DNA of 64,000 nt from Cyclobacteriaceae bacterium (lineage in GTDB: Bacteria > Bacteroidota > Bacteroidia > Cytophagales > Cyclobacteriaceae): positions 248,001 through 312,000 of the forward strand of contig JAHBUC010000002.1 of the NCBI GenBank assembly GCA_019638275.1, read 5' to 3'. Under the pieces are notes generated by a model. The model had not been told where the DNA came from, did no database searches, and was given only the letters and a program-made list of their open reading frames with translations. Positions 8,933 through 17,895 of the stretch are shown piece by piece; within the stretch, counting starts at the first letter, position 1, and every line of letters starts with the position of its first letter. Both the position numbers and the translations under genes were made by a program.

Positions 8933-10738
8933 TTATTGGTAAACGGTTGCTTGTGGGTTGAAATTGGACCAACCCGTTGTCCAGTTCGTTGCACCAAATG
9001 CACCGATATAATTAATAGTTTTATCGAAGAAGGCCCCTGCTGCAGGGCAATTATCCCACAGATTTGTTTTGTTCAGTAATACTGAGCCGGCAGTTGGTAG
9101 AACATTAGGTGTACCGATATCAAACAACGTTTCGCTGATTCCGGCATCTGTCCACTTAGGCATGATGGTGTTTTTGAATGCCGTGGTAAGGAACCAATCC
9201 TGCGGAACTTCAGCACCAATATTTGGAGTGTTGGCAAAAATGAATCCGCGTGGTGCTTGCGGGTTTTGTGCATTTGCACCAAAAGGAATTCCAGCAACTT
9301 CCTGCTCTTTAGTGGTTGCCACTGAGCCGTATCCATTACCTCCCCATGCATCAACCCCTGCAAGGATCACATTGCGCAATTGAAGTTCGTCATTCGATGC
9401 ATTAGTAGCTGTTGTTGTTCCGTCAATGAATAACCCATTTGGATACCCGGTGAAGAATGAGTTGTAAATCTTTAACTTATTATTTCTTCTCAAGTGCATG
9501 GCGTTTTGGAAGTTATCCTGAATGTTCAATCCACTATTCTTCTTTGGGCCTATTACAGTTACGTTAGAGAATACACCAGATGTAAAAGGTGTTGCTGCTG
9601 TACCTGCACCGTCATTATCCACTTCAAACCCATTTGAGCCAGACTGATCTGCTAAGGCATTATCGCGAATACACAGTGCCCACTGAACATTTCCGGAGAA
9701 TCCAAAGTCTACATCCAGATCATCATCAAGACCCCTGTAAGCTATCAGGTACTTAGCATTCACTTTACCACCAAACCACTCAAAAGCATCATCAAGTCCG
9801 TATGAACATTGAATGTATGATAACTTTGTTGTTGATCCGACACTACCCATGGTTAATGAGTTAACTTCCTGATTCGGGTTAATGGGTATCCCGGCATATT
9901 CAATACGTACGTAGCGCAGTTCTCCAGAATCATCAGCATCCGGATCGGCCAATGGGTTGTCACCAATTCCGTGATATGCACCATAGCCTCCTTCAAGTTC
10001 AACATTTGCTCCCTGGTTATTAACAGCACGGCCAACAATTACCAAACCTCCCCAGTCACCCGGCTGACGCTGTCCTGGGCCACGTTCAGAAGTAAATACA
10101 ATAGGCTCCTCTGCTGTACCGATTGCTATAATTTTGTTGCCGCGATGAACAATCAGTGTACCCTTTGTTTCCCTGTCACCAACAATAACAGTTCCTTCTT
10201 CAATGGTTAAAGTTACGCCTGTAATAGAATTAGCAGGCCCACCAGCACGCTTGTTATCGTCACCTACGCGAACAAAGCCATTCAACACGTAAAGCTTATC
10301 GTTCGTCCAGGTTGCATTTTGCGAAATAACACCTGAAACCTGAACAACCGTTTTACTGGAAACTGTTACAGCAATAGTTGCCAGATTAGAGAATCGGTTT
10401 TCATTATCCAGTGCCTGAAAGGTAAAATTGGTTACCGTTCCGATAGGCAAGCTCTCAATAACATATTCAAAATTATAGGTAGCATTTTTTTCACCCGCGT
10501 AAATTTCGGTATCAAACGTTCCTCCATTTTTCAGAATGACTAATTCCTGCAATCCTGCCGGAGCTGTAATTGTAACTGCCGCAGATATTTCAGTGCCCGG
10601 TAATCCGGAAGTTGCGGTTGGCGCAACCGATACAGATGGTGGTGGCGCAATGTCATCCTCACTACATGAAGAGATCAACGTTAGCGTGGCCATAAGCGTT
10701 AAGCCAACAATCAATTGTGTCCATTTGAAATTTTTCAT
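8933..10738 (-). CDS. beta-helix outer-surface lipoprotein paired with a TonB receptor
   Basis: 601 residues. Lipoprotein signal (lipobox ISSC, Cys near 25). Residues about 35-130 form an immunoglobulin-like/Bacteroidota surface domain; from about 150 a right-handed beta-helix follows with repeats such as LTIEEGTVIVGD, LIVHRGNKIIAIG and IVFTSERGPGQRQPGDWGG (a segment common to Bacteroidota proteins of this kind). Asp-rich stretches (DNPLADPDADDSGE, GLDDDLDVDFG) could bind calcium. Such proteins are commonly encoded just downstream of a TonB-dependent receptor, as here, and presumably work with it in uptake of an unidentified ligand. The receptor-lipoprotein gap holds a strong hairpin (10777-10813). 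Confidence 0.8.
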   Translation of the reverse strand: MKNFKWTQLIVGLTLMATLTLISSCSEDDIAPPPSVSVAPTATSGLPGTEISAAVTITAPAGLQELVILKNGGTFDTEIYAGEKNATYNFEYVIESLPIGTVTNFTFQALDNENRFSNLATIAVTVSSKTVVQVSGVISQNATWTNDKLYVLNGFVRVGDDNKRAGGPANSITGVTLTIEEGTVIVGDRETKGTLIVHRGNKIIAIGTAEEPIVFTSERGPGQRQPGDWGGLVIVGRAVNNQGANVELEGGYGAYHGIGDNPLADPDADDSGELRYVRIEYAGIPINPNQEVNSLTMGSVGSTTKLSYIQCSYGLDDAFEWFGGKVNAKYLIAYRGLDDDLDVDFGFSGNVQWALCIRDNALADQSGSNGFEVDNDGAGTAATPFTSGVFSNVTVIGPKKNSGLNIQDNFQNAMHLRRNNKLKIYNSFFTGYPNGLFIDGTTTATNASNDELQLRNVILAGVDAWGGNGYGSVATTKEQEVAGIPFGANAQNPQAPRGFIFANTPNIGAEVPQDWFLTTAFKNTIMPKWTDAGISETLFDIGTPNVLPTAGSVLLNKTNLWDNCPAAGAFFDKTINYIGAFGATNWTTGWSNFNPQATVYQ

Positions 10739-10776
10739 CGAAACGTATTTAAGGTTTTTAATTCGTCACAAAACTA

Positions 10777-10813
10777 TTCGGCCACTGTTACCTGAATGTT
10801 AACAGTGGCCGAA
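10777..10813. terminator. hairpin between receptor and lipoprotein genes
   Basis: A perfect 14-bp inverted repeat (TTCGGCCACTGTTA / TAACAGTGGCCGAA) with a nine-base loop lies in the 99-bp gap between the two genes. On the minus strand only a weak T stretch (ATAGTTTTG) follows, so it may act as partial terminator/attenuator or as a 3'-protecting stem that sets receptor-to-lipoprotein stoichiometry. Confidence 0.7.
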
Positions 10814-10837
10814 CTTTAAGTTATGAATGACCGTAAA

Positions 10838-13639
10838 TCAAAAGACCTTGTACGAAACTCCTAATGTGTACAGTGCACCAAATCGATTCTGTTGGATAAT
10901 TTGATCATCACTGCGGCTAAAATCTCCATCGCGATTACCATCCTGCATAAGCACAAACTTCTGATTGAGCACATCTGCCACAGATAATTTTACCTGAATT
11001 TTTTGTTTAAAGGTTTTGCTGATGCTTAAATCCAGAATGTTTCGTGGCATCTCATAAATATCTTCATATGCCACCTCGCCCGATTCGGTGTAACCACCAA
11101 CCGCAAAGAGTCTGCGGCCAACAACATTGTAAAGCGCAGAAACCTTCCATCCTTTATCCTCATCATTAAAATATAGACCGGCATTTACCACGTACGGAGA
11201 TTGTCCCATAAGCTGGCGCTTTGGTTGCCCAGCAAGAGTTACCTCACTTTTAATCAGAGCCGCATTGAACAATAAATTTAATTTATCTATTACTTGTGAA
11301 TTCGTCAATTGATAAAGTGACTTGCGCACATCTACTTCAACACCATAGTTGGTTGCAGCTCCGGCATTATCAAAACTGAAATTCTTTATGCCGCCTGATC
11401 CTCCACCGGGACGGAATCGCATTTCAATGGCGTCTGTAAAGTCTTTATAAAAAGCCCCCACGGTTACCATTTCCGTTTTGGAAGGGTACCATTCCCAGCG
11501 AACATCATAGTTGTTGATTTTTGCTGTTTTCAGATTCGGATTACCTGAGATAACCATATTAAACTCAAAATCAAAGAAACCGAAAGGAGCTATTTCGCGG
11601 AATTCAGGACGGTTCAATGTTTGACCATAAGTGGCCCGCACCAACATGTTATCAGTAAAATTATAGGAAACATTAACGGAGGGAAGTAATCGGTTAACAG
11701 TAATTTTCTGATCAATGGGCTCTCCTGTTGACTGTGCGCTTTGCAACAATTGCTCATTGTTTTCAATACGAACACCACCGGATAAAGTAACTTTATTAAA
11801 AGGAACGCTTAACGATGCATAATATGCCACTAAATTGTTTTGTGTGTCGTACGCATCGCTTTTATTGGTTTGCTCGTCAAACTGAAGACCCGTTGTTCCG
11901 TTTATATTTTGCGGTGTAAATAATTGATCGATAGAAACAAACTCCAGTTCCGTGTTCCAATTATTGCCTCGAACGTATCCTAAGTTTCGGGCATCAAATG
12001 CACGATCTTTCTTTTCATAAAATATACCAGCGGAAACAACCGGCAAAAAGTTATCTGAAATTTCAAGCGTATGATCAATACCCAAAGATCCGGAATAGTT
12101 GATCTCAGTCATTTTAGCATAAAACCTCCCTAAAAAATAAGTTTGCGCTGAACCTACGGGCACGTACGTACGCTCACTACCATTCTGCAAATCAATGTCT
12201 CTCCTGTATCGTCTCATATCCGGGATATCACGGAATGAACTTCCGACATTCGCCACCCAATTAACTTTCGTTTTGGAACTAAACAACGAGTGCCTTCCTA
12301 AAAGCTGGCCTGAGTAAACACCACGGTAGATGTCGGTAAAGCTACCAAAGGTTCCATAGTAGTTACTTTCAAAATTCTGGCCCTGGCGGAAAATATACTG
12401 AGAGTTGTTAATCTGATTAAACAGGTTTTTGAATTCGATGGTATTGTTTTCATCAAACTGGAACGCCCAATTAAACAAGGCCCCCATGCGTACATTAAGA
12501 TTATTCTGGTCATCGGAATAATCGTAGATGGGGCTTGGCTTGCTGCCTGAAAAATCATACTCATTAAAATCCTGACGCTGCACATCAAAACGTGTGCGGC
12601 TATGACTCAGGTTAACTGAGGTTATGTTTCCTACCTTGATTTTATTGATGTTGAATTTGAAATTTCCGGTTACAGAAACGCTTTGATCCAGAAAGGCCGT
12701 TGTCGGCTCAGGCGCCCAGTTGTTTGGCAGCGACCGGCCTGCTCTGGCTTTTTGGTTATCATCAACAAGGCGAATATCGCTCGGGAAATTACCTGGCAGA
12801 TCATTGGCGCCTCCGTTAAAGCCTAACATTTGAACGCCACTGCGTTTACTCTGATTGAAATCACCGAATGTAGTTCCATTACGGAAACCCACGGCATAAC
12901 TAACGTTGAAACTATTTTCTGTTGGAATACTCTTCGTAGTAACCTTTACTACGCCTCCTGCAAAATCACCCGGTAATTCAGGCGATGGACTTTTAAACAC
13001 CAGGAGTTGGTCTAGTTGCGCACTCGGGATAATATCAAAAGCAAACGATCGCTTATCAGCTTCCATACTGGGCGCGTATGCCCCGTGAAGCATAGATACA
13101 TTGTACCGCTCACTTAAACCACGAATAACAATAAAACGCCCTCCCATAATGGTAACGCCCGGAATTCGCTTCACAACTTCTGCTGCATCACGATCAGGAG
13201 TGCGAATTATCATTTCAGATGAGATCCCGGAAACAACGAGTTTACTTTCCCGGATAGCTGAAATCAAAGCAAAGTCATTGTCCATCTGGCGTGTGCCCGT
13301 AACAACAATTTCATTCAATTCGGAAACATCCTCTGATAACTGAATATCAATATTCGTGCGTTTTCCATTTTCAACAACAACATCGTTTAAAATATGGGTT
13401 TTGTACGTGATGAAGGAGACCTGAAGTATGTACGTGCCTGCTGATAGGTTAGAGATAAGAAACTTACCCTCCAGATCAGTGGGTGAACCAGTTTGAGTGC
13501 CTTGAATTACAACGTTGGCCCCAATAATGGGTTCTCCGGTTAAGGCATCCTTTACAGTTCCTCCGATAGATCCCTGACCAAATGCAAATGATGAGATTGC
13601 TATAAACAAGATTAGCGCAGGAATAAATTTCAGCTTCAT
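10838..13639 (-). CDS. TonB-dependent outer membrane receptor
   Basis: 933 residues. Signal peptide (about 1-21, SFAFGQ), then a carboxypeptidase-regulatory-like domain (GSIGGTVKDALTGEPIIGAN to about residue 110), a plug domain (EIVVTGTRQ; VVKRIPGVTIMGGRFIVIRG; FAGGVVKVTT, about 110-235) and a 22-strand barrel ending in the aromatic terminus SYKVF. It imports an unknown ligand using TonB energy. The lipoprotein gene follows on the same strand. A GACCTTTG box (one base off the -7 consensus) lies 17 nt before the ATG. It lacks the SusD partner typical of glycan systems; the partner here is the beta-helix lipoprotein. Confidence 0.93.
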   Translation of the reverse strand: MKLKFIPALILFIAISSFAFGQGSIGGTVKDALTGEPIIGANVVIQGTQTGSPTDLEGKFLISNLSAGTYILQVSFITYKTHILNDVVVENGKRTNIDIQLSEDVSELNEIVVTGTRQMDNDFALISAIRESKLVVSGISSEMIIRTPDRDAAEVVKRIPGVTIMGGRFIVIRGLSERYNVSMLHGAYAPSMEADKRSFAFDIIPSAQLDQLLVFKSPSPELPGDFAGGVVKVTTKSIPTENSFNVSYAVGFRNGTTFGDFNQSKRSGVQMLGFNGGANDLPGNFPSDIRLVDDNQKARAGRSLPNNWAPEPTTAFLDQSVSVTGNFKFNINKIKVGNITSVNLSHSRTRFDVQRQDFNEYDFSGSKPSPIYDYSDDQNNLNVRMGALFNWAFQFDENNTIEFKNLFNQINNSQYIFRQGQNFESNYYGTFGSFTDIYRGVYSGQLLGRHSLFSSKTKVNWVANVGSSFRDIPDMRRYRRDIDLQNGSERTYVPVGSAQTYFLGRFYAKMTEINYSGSLGIDHTLEISDNFLPVVSAGIFYEKKDRAFDARNLGYVRGNNWNTELEFVSIDQLFTPQNINGTTGLQFDEQTNKSDAYDTQNNLVAYYASLSVPFNKVTLSGGVRIENNEQLLQSAQSTGEPIDQKITVNRLLPSVNVSYNFTDNMLVRATYGQTLNRPEFREIAPFGFFDFEFNMVISGNPNLKTAKINNYDVRWEWYPSKTEMVTVGAFYKDFTDAIEMRFRPGGGSGGIKNFSFDNAGAATNYGVEVDVRKSLYQLTNSQVIDKLNLLFNAALIKSEVTLAGQPKRQLMGQSPYVVNAGLYFNDEDKGWKVSALYNVVGRRLFAVGGYTESGEVAYEDIYEMPRNILDLSISKTFKQKIQVKLSVADVLNQKFVLMQDGNRDGDFSRSDDQIIQQNRFGALYTLGVSYKVF

Positions 13640-13840
13640 ACGATATTATTTCCCGCAAAGGTCAGCCCTTACTATTACCCCATCAGCAAGCCAGTATTAC
13701 CAAATTGTTAAAGGGTGTAAAGCGCTATAAGCAATTGATTATCAAGTCAATCGTAATATTGCGATTTTGATTTCTGAGAACAGTGGTTATCTCTCTGTTA
13801 TTCAGTTTAAAAAATTCTTATCGTAATGTTACGCAGCAGA

Positions 13841-14839
13841 TTATTTGCTGATAGGTACCTTATTCAGAATGGTCTTGATGATTTCATTGGTCTTTACGTT
13901 ATCGGCTTCGGCTTCGTAGTTGAGCAAAATGCGGTGGTTCATCACGTCCAACGCCACTTCTTTGATGTCTTCGGGCAACACGTAATCACGGCCTTCCATG
14001 TAGGCAGCAGCTTTGGCAGCCAGGTTCAGGTTAATGCTGGCGCGTGGTGATGCCCCAAACTGAATGTACGGGGCAATGTCGTTGAGTTTGTATTCAAGTG
14101 GTTTGCGGGTGGAAAATACCAGCTCAATAATGTAACGCTCCAACGAATCGGAAATCTTTACCTTATTTACCTGATCGCGGATGTCGTAAATGTCTTCTTT
14201 GGTAAGCAACGCATTAACGGTAAAATCAAACTTCATGTTTGAAATTCTACGCATCACTTCCAGTTCCTGGTCTTTGGTAGGATAGTCGACAAACACCTTC
14301 ATCATAAACCGGTCGATCTGCGCTTCCGGTAACGGATAGGTTCCCTCATTTTCTACCGGGTTTTGTGTAGCCAATACCAGGAAAGGCCGATCGAGTTGAA
14401 ACGTGGTCTCACCAATCGTTACTTGCTTTTCCTGCATCGCTTCAAGCAAAGCCGATTGAACTTTTGCAGGAGAACGGTTGATCTCATCCGCCAGAATAAT
14501 GTTGGCGAAAATGGGGCCCTTCTTTACTTCAAACTTGGCTTCCTTCTGGTTGTAGATCATCGTACCTACTAAGTCAGCCGGCAACAAATCGGGAGTAAAT
14601 TGAATACGCGAAAAATCAAGATGCAGCACGCGTGCCAGTGTGCTTACGGTTAATGTTTTTGCAAGACCAGGAACGCCTTCCAATAAGATATGGCCGTTGG
14701 TAAACAGGCCGATGAGCAAGCGGTTAACCATGTACTCCTGCCCAACTACAACCTTGCCTACTTCGGCAATAACCTGACTGATTTTTTCTTTATGCTGAAC
14801 GTGTTTTTCGGCAACTACAACTTCCATAACTGTATTCAA
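13841..14839 (-). CDS. MoxR-family AAA ATPase
   Basis: 332 residues. Walker A GVPGLAKT (residues 55-62), Walker B IILADE followed by INRSPAKVQSALLEAMQE, sensor-1 LVLATQNPVENEGTYPLPEAQ, and the C-terminal lid domain with the sensor-2 motif GASPRA. MoxR ATPases act as chaperones for maturation of complexes and usually sit next to DUF58/VWA genes; none is present on either side here, so the partner must be elsewhere. About 200 bp separate it from the receptor gene, with no further gene in between. Confidence 0.93.
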   Translation of the reverse strand: MNTVMEVVVAEKHVQHKEKISQVIAEVGKVVVGQEYMVNRLLIGLFTNGHILLEGVPGLAKTLTVSTLARVLHLDFSRIQFTPDLLPADLVGTMIYNQKEAKFEVKKGPIFANIILADEINRSPAKVQSALLEAMQEKQVTIGETTFQLDRPFLVLATQNPVENEGTYPLPEAQIDRFMMKVFVDYPTKDQELEVMRRISNMKFDFTVNALLTKEDIYDIRDQVNKVKISDSLERYIIELVFSTRKPLEYKLNDIAPYIQFGASPRASINLNLAAKAAAYMEGRDYVLPEDIKEVALDVMNHRILLNYEAEADNVKTNEIIKTILNKVPISK

Positions 14840-14953
14840 TTCAACCTGAATGTGTACCTTCTTAACGGGAATAAGCCGCTAAAGTAGCGCAATTTTAAAG
14901 ATTTCGTGCCAAAAAGTGATAAACAGCAAAACGTAGCGGTTAATGGCGAAATG

Positions 14954-15211
14954 CTACTTTTTAAATGTGAATTTGAAATAAATGAGGGCAAGACTGAGTA
15001 CGCAAATAATGCCGTTGCAGATAATTACCGGCCACAAATTCAGTCCGAAGCCATAAATCAGCCACACAATGGTGCTTGAAAAAACAATCAGCATCATGGC
15101 CAGACTCAGGTCGCCTACGCTTTTGGATTGCCACGCTTTGTAAACCTGGGGCATAAAGGTGATGGAACTTAAAAAGGCACCCATGTGCCCGACAATTTCA
15201 ATGGTAGACAT
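14954..15211 (-). CDS. SemiSWEET-type PQ-loop sugar transporter
   Basis: 85 residues, the usual SemiSWEET length. Three membrane helices (about 4-24, 36-55, 60-80) with the PQ motif at Pro21-Gln22 (FMPQVYKAW). SemiSWEETs dimerise in the inner membrane and facilitate diffusion of small sugars. It is divergent from the phosphoesterase gene, with 35 bp between starts. Confidence 0.88.
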   Translation of the reverse strand: MSTIEIVGHMGAFLSSITFMPQVYKAWQSKSVGDLSLAMMLIVFSSTIVWLIYGFGLNLWPVIICNGIICVLSLALIYFKFTFKK

Positions 15212-15246
15212 GTTATGTTATTTTTCGCACGTGAAGGTATAAAATA

Positions 15247-15933
15247 ATGGCAAGGACTTTTGTTATCGGTGATATTCACGGTGCCTGCCGGGCACTTCAG
15301 CAATGCCTGGAACGAGCTGGTTTTGATTATGAAAAGGATTACCTTATTTCACTGGGCGATGTGTGTGACGGTTGGCCCGAAACACGCCACGCAATTGAAG
15401 AATTGATGCGCATTAAAAACCTCACCTACATTTTTGGTAATCACGATTTCTGGACGTTGGAGTGGATGCGCTACGGCCATGCCGATGAGGTGTGGCGGGA
15501 ACAGGGTGGGGAAGCAACCGTAAATTCATTTAAGGGAACGAGCTTTGAAAAACACCAGGCCTTTTTAGAAGGCGCATTGCCTTATCACATTCGCGATAAC
15601 AAACTATTTGTTCACGCAGGCATCAATCCATTACGACCCATTCACCAACAATCGTTACAGGTTTTTTTGTGGGACAGAAACTTATCACGTATTGCACTCG
15701 ACCTCTATTACAAAGGCGTACACAGTAAGCATACTGAGTATGATGAAGTGTACCTCGGTCATACTCCGGTACCGTTTCAAAAGCCAATACAATCAGGTGA
15801 GATCTGGTTGATGGACACCGGTGCGGGTTGGTCGGGTGTGCTTTCCATGATGGACATACACACGAAAGAAGTATTCGCCAGCGATCCGGTTCCGCTGTTG
15901 TATCCGGGTGTGGAGGGGAGGAAAAGACGGTAG
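15247..15933 (+). CDS. metallophosphoesterase (serine/threonine phosphatase-like)
   Basis: 228 residues. Calcineurin-like motifs in order: GDIHG (Asp9, His11), GDVCDGWP, GNHDFWTLEW, LFVHAGINP and YLGHTPVP. This layout fits PPP-type bacterial phosphatases and ApaH-like diadenosine tetraphosphatases. The second motif has DGWP where PPP enzymes have DRG, so the Arg that binds phosphate is absent. Substrate not assignable. The gene is followed by a GGCAGTAGGCA hairpin. Confidence 0.87.
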   Translation: MARTFVIGDIHGACRALQQCLERAGFDYEKDYLISLGDVCDGWPETRHAIEELMRIKNLTYIFGNHDFWTLEWMRYGHADEVWREQGGEATVNSFKGTSFEKHQAFLEGALPYHIRDNKLFVHAGINPLRPIHQQSLQVFLWDRNLSRIALDLYYKGVHSKHTEYDEVYLGHTPVPFQKPIQSGEIWLMDTGAGWSGVLSMMDIHTKEVFASDPVPLLYPGVEGRKRR

Positions 15934-15942
15934 TTAAAAGCA

Positions 15943-16003
15943 GGCAGTAGGCAAATCATTTCCACAAAATTTTGCCTACTGCCCTATTGTTAATTGCCTA
16001 CTT
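15943..16003. repeat. GGCAGTAGGCA repeat, copy 3, perfect hairpin
   Basis: GGCAGTAGGCAAA (15943-15955) and its exact reverse complement (15971-15983) make a 13-bp stem with a 15-base loop; a further TTGCCTAC word follows at about 15994. It sits between convergent genes and could terminate both. Confidence 0.8.
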
Positions 16004-16009
16004 CTCTCA

Positions 16010-17380
16010 TTACAGCCACACTACTTCAAACCCTCTTGGATTTTGTAAGTATGAATTAATCAGGTTTTGCACAGTAGCCGTTTCGACTCCGTTGCGTACA
16101 TAGTTTCTCGCTTCATCCATATCCCGAATGGAAATATCCCGGTCAACAAAACCAAAGCCAACATATTTCCCTCGCTCCACAAGTACGAGCGAGTGTTCGC
16201 GCGGCTTTCTTCCTTTGCCAATGATGGCCACCGATTCACCTAAACCATTGAACGATTCAATAGCCTTATATACACGCTTGTTGTATTTCTTCACTTTCTC
16301 CACACCCATACAAGCACCTTTACAGTCGCCAATCTGGTATTGAAAGCAAAGACCTTTTGAAACCTGCAGTCCGCTTAACTTCGGGCATAAATCAAACTCA
16401 CGCACCTTCTCCCACAAAAAATTCCAGGCGTCCCCTTTTGAACTGAATTTGATCAATGGCTTTGAACCACGCTTTACCATGTTCACATTAAACCGATGGT
16501 AACCCGCGCGATCTTCATAATCGTAGATGCCCCACTCTTCAACCCTGAATTTTTGGGCCATGTTGTACTTGGGCCACAACCTGCGTATTTCCTGCGACTC
16601 AAGGATAAGCGCTATCAATTCGTTACCCGTTAACTCATACGTGATGTGGTGAATTTCATTTCTGATTTTCGAGCGATTCCATTCGCGTGCGTCACCGGTA
16701 AAATGTCCGGCAATTCTTTTTTTGATGTTGTTGGCCTTGCCCACATAAATCACATGACCGCGTTCGTTTAAAAAATAATACACACCGGGCTTTGCAGGCA
16801 GTTTATCGAATTCGTCTTTGGGCAAGTTGGGTGGCAAAATGGTTTCACCAGAATTGCGCTTCAATGCACGCAGAATGTAACCCTCCTTATCGCGGTTAAG
16901 TAACTTGGAAAAAATTTTTGCGGTTGCTTCCGCATCACCACCCGCCCGGTGACGGTTTTGAATGCCCACCCCTAAACTTTCTGCCAAGCTTCCTAAACTA
17001 TACGAACGCAAACCCGGAATAATTTTACGGCTTAACCGAACGGTGCACAACTTTTTTGATTGCCAGCTTATGCCTGCCAGTTCAAACTCCTTCTTTAAAA
17101 ATGAATAATCGAAATGTGCATTGTGCGCCACAAATACACGGCCTTCCAATAAAGTCATTATAGAATCCGCAACTTCTTCAAAGGGCGGAGCTTCGGCTAC
17201 CATCTCGGTAGTAATGCCGGTAAGTCCGGTTATGTAATAGGGGATTTTTCTTCCCGGGTTTACCAGCGTATAAAAATGATCGGTAACCTCAATGCCGTTG
17301 TGGTGGTAAATGGCTATTTCTGTAATGCGATGATTATCCGCGTAGCCTCCGGTCGTCTCAATATCCACAATGGCGTACAT
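16010..17380 (-). CDS. DnaQ-like exonuclease fused to GIY-YIG nuclease domain
   Basis: 456 residues from ATG 17380 (a TTG three codons earlier is less likely). Residues 1-165 are a DEDDh 3'-5' exonuclease (VDIETTGG, VAHNAHFDYSFL, HRAGGDAEAT). A GIY-YIG domain follows near 195-275 (KPGVYYFLNERGHVIYVGKA, then KRIAGHF and the downstream Glu). The rest resembles the UvrC-like tail seen in Bacteroidota and actinobacterial DnaQ-UvrC fusions, including a Cys pair (CFQYQIGDCKGAC). Probable DNA repair nuclease (Cho/UvrC-like 3' incision plus exonuclease); the exact role is unknown. It is divergent from and nearly overlaps the promoter of the holin-like gene. Confidence 0.9.
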   Translation of the reverse strand: MYAIVDIETTGGYADNHRITEIAIYHHNGIEVTDHFYTLVNPGRKIPYYITGLTGITTEMVAEAPPFEEVADSIMTLLEGRVFVAHNAHFDYSFLKKEFELAGISWQSKKLCTVRLSRKIIPGLRSYSLGSLAESLGVGIQNRHRAGGDAEATAKIFSKLLNRDKEGYILRALKRNSGETILPPNLPKDEFDKLPAKPGVYYFLNERGHVIYVGKANNIKKRIAGHFTGDAREWNRSKIRNEIHHITYELTGNELIALILESQEIRRLWPKYNMAQKFRVEEWGIYDYEDRAGYHRFNVNMVKRGSKPLIKFSSKGDAWNFLWEKVREFDLCPKLSGLQVSKGLCFQYQIGDCKGACMGVEKVKKYNKRVYKAIESFNGLGESVAIIGKGRKPREHSLVLVERGKYVGFGFVDRDISIRDMDEARNYVRNGVETATVQNLINSYLQNPRGFEVVWL

Positions 17381-17444
17381 AACCAGCAAGTTAGTATTTG
17401 ATAAAAGGCCGGAAAAGCGGATATTGAAAGAATATTTTTCGGCT

Positions 17445-17795
17445 ATGAATGGAGTTATTCGTTTTCTGTTAAATGGCTTGGCCGTACTGCTTACTGCGTA
17501 CTTGCTGCCTGGTGTGCATGTGGAACATTACGGTTATGCTTTATTGGTGGCGTTGGTATTAGCGGTGGTTAATGCCCTCATTAAACCCATATTGGTGGTG
17601 CTCACCATTCCCATCACCTTTGTTACGTTTGGCTTGTTTCTGTTGGTGATTAACGCGTTGATGATTTTATTGGTCGATTGGCTGGTGGGTGGCTTTACCG
17701 TAGACGGCTTTTGGTGGGCGCTGTTGTTTAGTTTGATCCTGTCGTTGTTTAATAGTTTATTTAATGACTTGACGAAGCAGAAGAACAACCGGTGA
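17445..17795 (+). CDS. phage holin family (YvlD-like) membrane protein
   Basis: 116 residues from ATG 17445; the open frame extends 25 codons upstream but those overlap the divergent nuclease start and look random. Four membrane helices with the family pattern ALIKPILVVLTIPITFVTFGLF and ALLFSLILSLFNSL. Function in the family is unproven despite the name. Confidence 0.85.
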   Translation: MNGVIRFLLNGLAVLLTAYLLPGVHVEHYGYALLVALVLAVVNALIKPILVVLTIPITFVTFGLFLLVINALMILLVDWLVGGFTVDGFWWALLFSLILSLFNSLFNDLTKQKNNR

Positions 17796-17895
17796 TTTTT
17801 TATATTACAACTCACAGACTTCAGAAATCATTCTATGTCAATTCTGTGGCATCAAATCTGTTAGTAGTTGGCTTTCCTTTTTACCAGTCTTTAGG

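Noticed and set aside
13731..13775. ATTGATTATCAAGTCAAT and AATCG/CGATT palindromes before the TonB receptor as FNR-type sites
   Set aside because: Half-site spacing does not fit TTGAT-N4-ATCAA; no clear operator can be assigned.
14895..14925. TTGGCACG word upstream of the SemiSWEET/MoxR region as a sigma-54 site
   Set aside because: On the minus strand the next TTGC lies too far away; the -24/-12 spacing is wrong.
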